DNA of 13,245 nucleotides from Candidatus Latescibacterota bacterium (lineage in GTDB: Bacteria > Latescibacterota > UBA2968 > GCA-2709665): contig JASLMQ010000848.1 of the NCBI GenBank assembly GCA_030746455.1, forward strand, positions 1 through 13,245. Direction: 5' to 3'. Shown here piece by piece: positions 6,695 to 13,245 of this stretch (the stretch's first letter is position 1; each line of letters starts with the position of its first letter). The position numbers and the translations under genes were made by a program. Under the pieces are notes generated by a model. It saw only the letters and a list, made by a program, of their open reading frames with translations. It was not told where the DNA came from and did not search any database.

Positions 6695-7516
6695 CTAGGG
6701 AGTGAGGGAAGCCGCCCCGCTGGGGACGTACTCGACCGGGAGATCCGGGAAGCGGCCAGCAAGGATCTCGGCCTGGCGGCGGATCGCCGGGATCTCGCTG
6801 CCGCTGTGCAGGCTCTCGATCACCGGCAGGCCCATCTCCAGGCAGGCGATGACGATGAACTCGGACATTTCGCCGATGAGGATGGCCTCTGCGCCCATGT
6901 CCCTGGCGGCCTGGGGCATGTGATGCTGGTTCTCGCCGAAGCCTCCAATGAGGAATGCGAAGCGCCTCACGCACCTCGTCCTGTCGCCGAAGATGCGGCA
7001 GGCCGTAAAGCCGAGACCGCGCTCGACGATTGCGGCCAGGTCCTCGATGGATCTCTCCTCAGGAAGCTCCTGGACGGAGAAGAACCTCTGACGGGCGACC
7101 TCCCGAAGCCCGTCTATGCGCAGTGCGGCCACCGCCTGATCGGCGACCCCATCGGCGGGAAGCGCATCCCAGTTGGAGTGGCTTCGGTAGACGACCACGT
7201 CGTGCCGATCGAGCCGGCCCCGGGTCCGTACGTTCCCGTGTATATCTTTTGCTTCAGGGCCCTCGTACCAGGGGCTTTTCTGCTCGGGCATCCAGATGCC
7301 TTCGTGACAGATGAACATGTCGAGTCGGCGCTCGACACAGCGCTCGACGCTCCGTCCATGGACGGCCCACAGGCAGGCCACGCCGCGGATCTCTCGATCG
7401 GGATCGCCATGGATGAACCCGAGCTGGTCGCCGGATATACCGGAGTCCAGGGGGGCGATCTGCTCGAAGACCTCGGCGATTGAGCGGGCTGTGTGCACAG
7501 GTCCTTCCTTCGTCAT
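6695..7516 (-). CDS. Nif3-like dinuclear metal centre protein
   Basis: This 273-aa protein resembles the Nif3/YbgI (DUF34, GTP cyclohydrolase 1 type 2-like) family of hexameric two-metal proteins of unclear function. Aligning motifs from memory of E. coli YbgI: FICHEGIW (68-75) matches the VHHG metal motif with the first His replaced by Cys (C70) and the second kept (H71); YRSHSNWDAL (110-119) keeps the Asp ligand (D117); and IGEMSEF (214-220) followed by LHSGSEIPAI (236-245) keeps H237 and E241. ATG 7516 is used here, but a GTG at 7498 (VHTARSIAEVF) has AAGGA 7 nt upstream and may be the real start, as there is no clear ribosome site before 7516. It lies 131 bp downstream of the tandem paralogues and 146 bp upstream of RraA, on the same strand. 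Its role is likely hydrolytic, substrate unknown. Confidence 0.78.
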   Translation of the reverse strand: MTKEGPVHTARSIAEVFEQIAPLDSGISGDQLGFIHGDPDREIRGVACLWAVHGRSVERCVERRLDMFICHEGIWMPEQKSPWYEGPEAKDIHGNVRTRGRLDRHDVVVYRSHSNWDALPADGVADQAVAALRIDGLREVARQRFFSVQELPEERSIEDLAAIVERGLGFTACRIFGDRTRCVRRFAFLIGGFGENQHHMPQAARDMGAEAILIGEMSEFIVIACLEMGLPVIESLHSGSEIPAIRRQAEILAGRFPDLPVEYVPSGAASLTP

Positions 7517-7561
7517 ATCTGAGGGATTGTCACTGCCCGGCGTCGCTGGTGCGTGCCGATC

Positions 7562-7589
7562 CCAGCGAGGGGATGAATCCCCTCGCTGG
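7562..7589. other. Perfect 13-bp inverted repeat (intergenic hairpin)
   Basis: CCAGCGAGGGGAT (7562-7574), two bases GA, then ATCCCCTCGCTGG (7577-7589): a perfect 13-bp stem in the 131-bp gap between paralogue B and the Nif3-like gene. A second small hairpin (ACGAAG, 5-nt loop, CTTCGT) follows at about 7596-7612. No U tract follows on the minus strand. It could stabilise or process the upstream mRNA, attenuate transcription, or be a palindromic mobile repeat. Confidence 0.75.
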
Positions 7590-7647
7590 AGAACCACGAA
7601 GCCCTCCTTCGTCGGGCTGGTATCGCCTCGGGTGTGGCCTCCCAACC

Positions 7648-8838
7648 TCAGGTGTTGGCGTGATGGGATTCCTCGGGCGCGGCATATTCGACGTCGAGAT
7701 GGGGCGTTTCGATGCGGCTATGGCCCTCGAGCCGCGAGGTGAGGCAGCTCTCGAGCATTCCGCTGACGATCAGCGTGCGTTCGGCCGGATAGGGCGCGAT
7801 GCCAGTCTGGATCATCTCCTCGATCTTCGCCACCAGGCAAGCCGAATAAGTCACGTTCGGCACAGGGGTCAGCAGGAACTGGGTGGAGACGGGCGCCTCC
7901 TCGCCCTGAATACGGGCGGCAAAGCAATAGTCCCGGATCGCGCCATTCAGCGTGAGCAGCGTGGCCCTCAGCCCATCGTTGTACTCGATGAGGTAGGCGG
8001 CGGGGGCTTCGGCCAGTCTATGGAGCTCTCCTGACGCGAGAAGATCCTGTGTTCGCCCGTCCTCCAGCGTAAGCCCCTGGGGAGAGTCGCACCTGGAGAA
8101 GGTAGCTGCGAGCAACTCCTTCGACCACCGACCCTCTTCCCCGGCAACCCATACGTCATCTCCGTCGATCATCTGTACGGCTCGGACCCCGGTCTCCCCG
8201 CCCTTGCGGCGCTCGACCATGCACTGCATGGCCTCCAGAGCATGGTAGTCCATGGCATCCGAGTTCCCCACCCCGACCATCAACGCATCTTCGATTTGGC
8301 ATCCGAGGGGAAGCTCTAGGTCGGGCAGGCGCCAGGTGACCGGAAGCGATGATCCGGCGAGCAGCGGGAATCCGAGACGATGGGCGTCGTCCACCATCTC
8401 CCGGGCCTTTTCGAAGCTGTAGGAGAGGTGCTTGTCGTTGTAGACGGGCACCGATCGGCCGTCGGCCTCGAAGACGGCAACGCATTCCTTGAAGAACTCA
8501 TGGCGGGGATAGAGCTTCTGCCCCATCTCGTTGTCGGGATAGTCTCCGTGCTCGGCGATGATGAGAACGGCATCGACGGCAAGCTCGGAACCGCCGCAGC
8601 GCAGCGTCTCCGCGATGGTGGGGTAGACCTGGAAGCCGAACTCCCGGGCTCGATCGGCGCTCTGATCGCCTTCGGGCCGCTGGTCGACATAGAGGGACAC
8701 AATCCGGGAATCCGGCCGGCGCCAGGTTCCCTCGTACGGCCCCCCAGCAAGGAAGCGATCGGCAAAGTGCTGGGCATGGGACAAGTAGCGGTAGATGGTT
8801 GCGACAACGGCGATTCGTTTGGGCTCGGTCGATATCAT
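7648..8838 (-). CDS. Uncharacterised protein, tandem paralogue B
   Basis: This 396-aa protein has no function I can name. It is collinear end to end with the upstream gene at 8860-10053. Shared blocks include ATIYRYLSHAQHFADRFL (13-30), IVSLYVDQ (46-53), LAVDAVLIIAEHGDYPDNE (86-104) then GQKLYPRHEFF (106-116), NDKHLS (134-139), GFPLLAGSSLPVTWRLP (156-172), ALEAMQCMVERR (200-211) and YPAERTLIVSG (350-360). The order (strand-helix, acidic-ended strand followed by AREFG, then DAVLI, then KH followed by a helix) resembles the Rossmann half of Gfo/Idh/MocA proteins, but GxGxxG and EKP are missing. ATG 8838 is used, giving MISTEPKRIAVVATIY; no strong ribosome site is seen, and it starts 21 bp after the previous stop, so translational coupling is plausible. 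The acidic and His residues of HGDY and NDKH could bind metal or sugar (inference). Confidence 0.85.
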   Translation of the reverse strand: MISTEPKRIAVVATIYRYLSHAQHFADRFLAGGPYEGTWRRPDSRIVSLYVDQRPEGDQSADRAREFGFQVYPTIAETLRCGGSELAVDAVLIIAEHGDYPDNEMGQKLYPRHEFFKECVAVFEADGRSVPVYNDKHLSYSFEKAREMVDDAHRLGFPLLAGSSLPVTWRLPDLELPLGCQIEDALMVGVGNSDAMDYHALEAMQCMVERRKGGETGVRAVQMIDGDDVWVAGEEGRWSKELLAATFSRCDSPQGLTLEDGRTQDLLASGELHRLAEAPAAYLIEYNDGLRATLLTLNGAIRDYCFAARIQGEEAPVSTQFLLTPVPNVTYSACLVAKIEEMIQTGIAPYPAERTLIVSGMLESCLTSRLEGHSRIETPHLDVEYAAPEESHHANT

Positions 8839-8859
8839 AGCGGTGAGTGGACCCACTGT

Positions 8860-10053
8860 TCACGTTCGCCAGAATGTGGACTCTTCAGCTGGCTGATATG
8901 CGATGTTCAGATGGAGCGTTTCGATGCGCTTCTGATCCTGGTGCAGGCTGTCTACGCCTGCGGCCACGAGTCCCGTGGTGAGGAGCGTCCGCTCGACCGG
9001 ATAAGTCGCTCGCCCGGTGAGGAACATCTGCTCGACGTTGTTGACCAGGGGAGAGAAGAAGCTGGCCAGCGTTGTGTAGGCCGGCGGCATGGGGAGGTAC
9101 ATTTGAGTTGACAGGGGGGCCTCCCGGCCCTCCAGACGCGCGGCAAAGTTGAAGTCGCAGACCACGCCGTTGAGCAGGATCATCGTGGACCGGAGACCGT
9201 CCAGGTGCTCATAGTGGTATGCGATCGGGTCCTTGGCCTGCTCCTTGAGATCGTCGATGGTTGGGAAAGAGTTGTTGAACCCCGGCCGCGGAGGCGTGAG
9301 CGTGTGGCTTCGGCAAAGGGCGGCCTCAAAGAGATCGCGCGGCCATACCTCTTCGTGGTGGGCCTGCCAGAAGGCCTCGCCGCGGTAGGCCTGAAGCCAT
9401 TTGACCCCGACCTCGCCTCCGCCACGCCGCTCGACCATGCACTGGAGTGTCTCCAGCCCGTGGAAATCATAGCTGTCTACGCCACCGTAGCCCACGCAGA
9501 CGGCTTCGTCTACCTTGGCGCCGGTGGGCATCTCAATCGAGGGGATCCGCCAGGTGACCGGCAGGGACGACCCGGCCATGAAGGGAAATCCCATCTCCCG
9601 AGCGATGTCGTACATCTCTCGCGCCCACTCCCAATTCCACGATAGGTGCTTGTCGTTGAAGATAGGAGCGGTTCTGCCGGCGGTCCTGTAGACCGACACG
9701 ATCTGTTTGTAGAGCTCGTATCGCGGGTATAGCCTCTGACCCTTCTCATTGGTGGAGTAGTCACCGTGTTCGCCGATGAGCAGCACGCCATCTACCGCGA
9801 GATCATTCCCCCCGAGTGTGAGGGCGTCGGCGACGGTCGGGCAAAGGGCCATCGACGGGAAGCGCTCGGCACGCTCGCGGCTGAGGTCGTTGTCCTTGAC
9901 CTGGTCGACATAGAGGGAGACGAGATCCATCGGCGGGATGTGGTGGCGACTCTCCCAACCGTATCCTTCGAGGAACCGGTCCACGATGTGCTGGGTGTGG
10001 GAGTACTTGAAGAATATGGTAGCGATGGCGGCGATTCTGGGTCGCTTCGGCAT
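8860..10053 (-). CDS. Uncharacterised protein, tandem paralogue A
   Basis: This 397-aa member of the same unknown family as the gene at 7648-8838 clearly arose by tandem duplication or paired acquisition. Conserved landmarks: SHTQHIVDRFLEGY (18-31), VSLYVDQ (45-51), LAVDGVLLIGEHGDY (85-99), NEKGQRLYPRYEL (102-114), NDKHLSWNWEWAREM (133-147), GFPFMAGSSLPVTWRIP (155-171), ETLQCMVERRGGGE (201-214), STQMYLP (315-321) and YPVERTLLTTG (351-361). The two copies differ most at residues 225-275 and at the extreme C-terminus. The start ATG 10053 (MPKRPRIAAIATIFF) places a basic stretch before the first predicted strand, as in Rossmann proteins. No signal peptide or membrane segment is seen. It lies 107 bp downstream of the glycosidase-like gene and immediately upstream of its paralogue. 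Function unknown; a distant link to Gfo/Idh/MocA enzymes is my inference. Confidence 0.87.
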   Translation of the reverse strand: MPKRPRIAAIATIFFKYSHTQHIVDRFLEGYGWESRHHIPPMDLVSLYVDQVKDNDLSRERAERFPSMALCPTVADALTLGGNDLAVDGVLLIGEHGDYSTNEKGQRLYPRYELYKQIVSVYRTAGRTAPIFNDKHLSWNWEWAREMYDIAREMGFPFMAGSSLPVTWRIPSIEMPTGAKVDEAVCVGYGGVDSYDFHGLETLQCMVERRGGGEVGVKWLQAYRGEAFWQAHHEEVWPRDLFEAALCRSHTLTPPRPGFNNSFPTIDDLKEQAKDPIAYHYEHLDGLRSTMILLNGVVCDFNFAARLEGREAPLSTQMYLPMPPAYTTLASFFSPLVNNVEQMFLTGRATYPVERTLLTTGLVAAGVDSLHQDQKRIETLHLNIAYQPAEESTFWRT

Positions 10054-10081
10054 ATCAAGGGACCGGTGGTGTGGTTGAGCT

Positions 10082-10100
10082 ACCAGTGGGAATCACTGGT
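10082..10100. other. Small inverted repeat between glycosidase-like gene and paralogue A
   Basis: ACCAGTG (10082-10088), GGAAT, CACTGGT (10094-10100): a perfect 7-bp dyad in the 107-bp gap. It is about 30 bp upstream of the paralogue A start, so it could be an operator or a short mRNA hairpin. No adjacent promoter was recognised. Confidence 0.4.
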
Positions 10101-10160
10101 CCGCGCCATATCATCCGACGGCAGGGCCAGGGTGTCAAGCTCATTTCGGCGTGGGTGGGA

Positions 10161-12995
10161 TCAGGCTGGAAAGTTGGGCTCGAAGACCAGCCAACCTAGA
10201 TCCGCTGGATTGTCGGTTCCGAGTCTGAGCCGGTAGGTGGTCGGGTCGTTCGGGCGCCAGGAGACAGTGCCGCAACAGGGGATCTGGACGCGGATATCAA
10301 GCCGAAGGGGGCCGAGGAGGTGCGCCTCCGGGCCGATATGTTCCCACGGAATACGGATGGTCGCGGTCCAGCCCTCCTTGTGGAACCCGACCCGACCGGC
10401 CACGCTCTGTGGGGCGACCTGATCGAGAAGCTCGGACCGATCCTCAGCCTCGGGACTGAAGAGGAAGTGCTTGCAGGGCCAGAGGCGCCGCGGCTCGACT
10501 TTGACGAGGATACTTGACACAGGAGCGTCCTCGCTCTCCTGACTGGAGGGAGTTGGACCCGATACCCAGATCGTGAGCGTCTCGGGATCGTGACCTGCCG
10601 CCCAACGCGCGGCGTCCGGATCCGGGCCAAAGGCGCAGGCCTGCCACGCCATTCCCGAGGGGACTTCCGAATCCCGACGGGATGTGACTGGCTCCTCGCA
10701 CAGGAAAGCGCGCGCGACCGCGCCGACCGGCGCTTCTCCCGTGTACTCGGGGAACAGCGATTCGCCATTCCTGATGCGCGTCTCCAGCTCAGGCACAGCG
10801 GCAGCCAGCGTGTTCTGGAGCTGATCCATCCGCCAGCGGATCTTCTCCGGGAAGTACTTGTAGCCCTCCGCTTCGGAATGGAAGCCAAGTCGGGAATCCC
10901 GCTCGCACAAGGTTAGCAGTTCCTGATTCAGATCGAGCTCTTCGTGGATGATGTCGGACAGCGTACTAAGCATGCCCAGACGGCCTTCTCCCTCGGCTCG
11001 GAGCATCTGCTCGCGCAGCTGGTAGAAGCGCAGGATGTTGTGACTGCTGCAGAGCTGAATGCCCAGGGCTTGCGCCACGCCGATATCCAGAAGGCGCTCG
11101 GGTTCGTCGACATAGCGCGGCTCCAGGTCTCTCAGGATGTCGACGCCGCGATCCCAGGAGGCGCTCATTCGGCCCGCCAGCTCCGTGGCTTCGTCGAGCG
11201 AGAAGGCCTCCATCATGCACTCACCGATCCGATCGCCGCTGGGAGGCCATGGCTCACGGGTGGTGGTGGAGCCCAGGAGCCACGTGGGGGAGAGGGGTGC
11301 GTCTTCGGGCTTGAGCAGCAAAGGCCAGACAGGGCCATCCTGCACGGGCCCGTAGTACTGGAACAGGTTCGTGAGCGGGTAGACCTCATAGCCCTCGGCA
11401 AAGTGCTTCCAGGCGCTGGCGACGGCCGGTGCATTCTGCTCGCCCCAGTCGATCGAGGCGAGCGACTCCAGGAAGGCGTCCTCGTCCTCTGGAAGGGCCT
11501 CGAAGGACAGCTCCCCCGCCGCCTTGTTCATCAACCCCGGGTAGTTGCCGAAGTACCAGCACAGCATCGTGTGAGAGACCCCGAGCCGGCGCATCCCGGA
11601 GAACTTCCTGTGCAGCAGAGAGGGGACGGGCACATAGGGCACCGTCGCCACCTCGTGAGAGCAACCGGTCTGGATCTTCGCCGATATCGGGGTCCGGTTC
11701 TCCCTGCCGGTTTCCGCAACGCGCTCGAAGCGGTCACTGGGCCCCGGGGTGGAGAGCCAGTAGTCTCCGCCGACGAACTCCCTGCCGAACTCGTTGCGGC
11801 GGACTCCCGTCTCGAAGTTGAACTGAAGGATCACGCCCTCGGGTGTGTGTGCGGGGATCTCGTAGACCCAGTCGGCCAGGCCCTCCCGACTCGTGCCACC
11901 GGCCTGGGGCATGTACAGCCAGCTGATCAGCTCGGCATCGGGCGCGGCGTCGTGCATGCCGCGCTCCATGGCGGACAGCGAGGCGTGCAGGATCTCCCAG
12001 GGCTGCTTCTGTGCGCACCTGGGGCAGTCGATCCAGCCATCTCCCACGGCGGATACGGCGCTGAGGCACGTGGTGGGCCGCTCGCCGTGGGTGATGTTGA
12101 TCAGGCCTCCGAGCCCGGACACGGCGGTGAATATGCCGTTGACCGCTTTATAGAGGTACTGTCGGGCGGTGTCGCTGGAGGGACAGAAGCACTGCCGGCC
12201 CCCGTAGGCCGTGCTTCCCGCGAGCTCCGGATAGGCCTCCGGCGCCGGCGCATCCGCATCCCAGGCACGCGGCTCGATGCAGAAGATGTAGGTGCGGATG
12301 CCGTAGCGCAGGCACGCGTCCACCGTGCGTTGGAGCTTGGCCAGGCGCTTCTCGGCGTCCTCGCCCGGGGAGGACGTGAAGCTCGTGGTGCAGAGGTTGC
12401 GGAACTCGACGGTCAGCCAGAGCCCGTTGACGCCTTCGTGGGCGAGCCGATTGAGATACTCCTCAGGGTAGTAGTCCACATCATCCATCAGCTCGTCGCG
12501 CATCCTGGGCGGGCGCTTGATGGGGCCGAAGAAGCAGCGCGAGATGCGGCGACGGATGAAGGGCTTGCGCTCGATGGTACCCAGAGGCAGGAAGGGTCCT
12601 CGCTTGCGGCGCATGCAGTCTTCCAAGTGGAAGACCGCACGCCGAATGCCTTCCGTGTCCGAGGCGTGGATCCGGCAGGTTGTTGGCTCGACCTCGATCC
12701 TGTAGGCCTCCGGTTCGAGTTCCAAATCGACCAAGGTCTCGATGGGGTAGTCGCCCCCTTCGCTGCTGACGTTCCCGGCAGCGAGGAAGAGGCGGAGGTC
12801 CTCATAGGCGGTGTCGAGACGGCCCCCGGGATCGTGGAACTCGGGCTTCAGCCGAACTCCGGCTGAGAGATCGGCGTGTTGCGGACCGGGCTGCCCGGGC
12901 CGCCAGGGGTGACGGGACCACAAGGGGGCCTTGAGGTCCTCGGTGAAGCGCCATCGGTCTTCGCCGGGTTGGGGGGGAAGGTTATTGAGGTCCAT
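10161..12995 (-). CDS. Large glycoside-hydrolase-like protein with CBM9-like C-terminal domain
   Basis: This 944-aa protein is unusually large for the window. Residues about 85-145 resemble the small alpha/beta domain preceding hexosaminidase-type (GH20-like) barrels (YRIEVEPTTCRIHASDTEGIR region, then FHLEDCMRR). About 147-500 looks like a TIM barrel: FIRRRISRCFF, EYLNRLAHEGVNGLWLTVEF, YGIRTYIFCIEPRAW, GGLINITHGERPTTC (candidate acidic residue E305) and ISWLYMPQ. A Cys cluster (C310, C324, C327; CPRC) may bind metal. About 500-760 is mostly helical. About 780-944 resembles CBM9: GWTATIRIPWEHIG (875-888), VSWRPNDP (911-918) and RLGTDNPADLGWLVF (924-938). There is no signal peptide. ATG 12995 begins the reading frame; only a weak AAGG is upstream. 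Glycosidase activity is inferred from fold-like motifs; catalytic residues are not certain. Confidence 0.8.
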   Translation of the reverse strand: MDLNNLPPQPGEDRWRFTEDLKAPLWSRHPWRPGQPGPQHADLSAGVRLKPEFHDPGGRLDTAYEDLRLFLAAGNVSSEGGDYPIETLVDLELEPEAYRIEVEPTTCRIHASDTEGIRRAVFHLEDCMRRKRGPFLPLGTIERKPFIRRRISRCFFGPIKRPPRMRDELMDDVDYYPEEYLNRLAHEGVNGLWLTVEFRNLCTTSFTSSPGEDAEKRLAKLQRTVDACLRYGIRTYIFCIEPRAWDADAPAPEAYPELAGSTAYGGRQCFCPSSDTARQYLYKAVNGIFTAVSGLGGLINITHGERPTTCLSAVSAVGDGWIDCPRCAQKQPWEILHASLSAMERGMHDAAPDAELISWLYMPQAGGTSREGLADWVYEIPAHTPEGVILQFNFETGVRRNEFGREFVGGDYWLSTPGPSDRFERVAETGRENRTPISAKIQTGCSHEVATVPYVPVPSLLHRKFSGMRRLGVSHTMLCWYFGNYPGLMNKAAGELSFEALPEDEDAFLESLASIDWGEQNAPAVASAWKHFAEGYEVYPLTNLFQYYGPVQDGPVWPLLLKPEDAPLSPTWLLGSTTTREPWPPSGDRIGECMMEAFSLDEATELAGRMSASWDRGVDILRDLEPRYVDEPERLLDIGVAQALGIQLCSSHNILRFYQLREQMLRAEGEGRLGMLSTLSDIIHEELDLNQELLTLCERDSRLGFHSEAEGYKYFPEKIRWRMDQLQNTLAAAVPELETRIRNGESLFPEYTGEAPVGAVARAFLCEEPVTSRRDSEVPSGMAWQACAFGPDPDAARWAAGHDPETLTIWVSGPTPSSQESEDAPVSSILVKVEPRRLWPCKHFLFSPEAEDRSELLDQVAPQSVAGRVGFHKEGWTATIRIPWEHIGPEAHLLGPLRLDIRVQIPCCGTVSWRPNDPTTYRLRLGTDNPADLGWLVFEPNFPA

Positions 12996-13123
12996 TTGAC
13001 TGGGCCTTGGTGGAAGTGATGACCGACCCTCGATACACCCCTCTGGCCACAGGCCGGAGCGGCACTCGGGGATGCGGTACGGGTGTACTCGTAATGTGAT
13101 GCAACGACGCTAGGAATGGTGCG

Positions 13124-13245
13124 CTAGCGGCCGGGGAAGTGGGCGTAGTCGGTGAGGTCGACGGGATGTCCGGGCACGGCCCAGTCGGCGCAAATTTCGG
13201 AGGGGAGCTTGAACTCGCTGTAGCACCGGCCAAGGAACTCGTCGA
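13124..13245 (-). CDS. 3' end of an unidentified gene (cut by window edge)
   Basis: The frame that enters at the right edge stays open for 39 codons and stops with TAG at 13126-13124. The visible tail includes DEFLGRCYSEFKLPSEICAD (its first 20 residues) and ends DLTDYAHFPGR. The composition is like the real proteins here (aromatic and acidic residues, no long low-complexity run) and unlike the Pro/Ser-rich overlapping frame, so I accept it as a genuine C-terminus. The family is not recognised. It would be upstream of, and possibly co-transcribed with, the glycosidase-like gene 128 bp away. Confidence 0.55.
   Translation of the reverse strand, partial: DEFLGRCYSEFKLPSEICADWAVPGHPVDLTDYAHFPGR

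Noticed and set aside
7517..7645. 43-residue N-terminal extension of the Nif3-like protein
   Set aside because: It would translate straight through the 13-bp hairpin, and its sequence is unlike any Nif3 N-terminus; it is more likely untranslated.
10944..12866. 640-codon plus-strand open frame opposite the glycosidase-like gene
   Set aside because: It is an antisense shadow of a GC-rich gene: composition is Gly/Ala/Val/Arg-rich, no family motif is seen, and the minus-strand protein has clear domains.
12982..13233. 83-codon minus-strand open frame at the right edge
   Set aside because: It is Ser/Pro/Thr-rich low-complexity sequence overlapping both the glycosidase-like start and the better-looking partial frame ending at 13124.

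Overview
This is a gene-dense, GC-rich bacterial window with nine recognisable coding regions, plus a tenth cut off at the right edge. No rRNA, tRNA, CRISPR array, transposase or phage gene was seen. The gene mix is a Gfo/Idh/MocA oxidoreductase, a UroD-family protein, an S9 peptidase, an Asp-box sialidase-like protein, an RraA-like protein, a Nif3-like protein, a large intracellular glycosidase-like protein with a CBM9-like tail, and a tandem pair from an uncharacterised family. The non-coding gaps carry short degenerate tandem repeats. My recollection is that this combination is common in uncultivated heterotrophs of the Latescibacteria, Poribacteria and Planctomycetes type, but the sequence alone does not settle the phylum.

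Layout. Left block, minus strand, read right to left: Gfo/Idh/MocA oxidoreductase (4173-2926), UroD-like protein (2811-1696), S9 prolyl-oligopeptidase-type peptidase (1636 to the left edge, broken by an apparent one-base frameshift near 1126). Centre: one plus-strand gene, the sialidase-like protein (4382-5482). It is divergent from the oxidoreductase across a 208-bp regulatory gap and convergent with RraA across a strong bidirectional hairpin (5606-5650). Right block, minus strand, read right to left: a truncated unknown gene (13245-13124), the large glycosidase-like protein (12995-10161), two tandem paralogues of unknown function (10053-8860 and 8838-7648), a Nif3-like protein (7516-6695) and an RraA-like aldolase-family protein (6548-5667).

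How the genes may work together (inference). The enzyme classes suggest intracellular breakdown of a modified sugar or glycan-derived compound: a glycoside-hydrolase-like protein with a carbohydrate-binding tail, a sialidase-fold protein, an NAD(P)-dependent sugar oxidoreductase, and an aldolase-type enzyme. None of the proteins whose N-terminus is in the window has an obvious signal peptide at the preferred start. No transporter or regulator gene is present, so the locus is incomplete as a pathway and the substrate cannot be named.

Most notable: (1) the tandem unknown paralogues look like remote Rossmann/Gfo-Idh-MocA-type proteins that have lost the glycine-rich and EKP motifs and share their own HGDY, NDKH and AGSSLPVTWR signatures; (2) two 48-nt copies of a degenerate tandem-repeat element lie in the same orientation on either side of the RraA gene; (3) several otherwise conserved catalytic or metal positions are substituted (EKP to ETA in the oxidoreductase, HH to CH in the Nif3-like protein).
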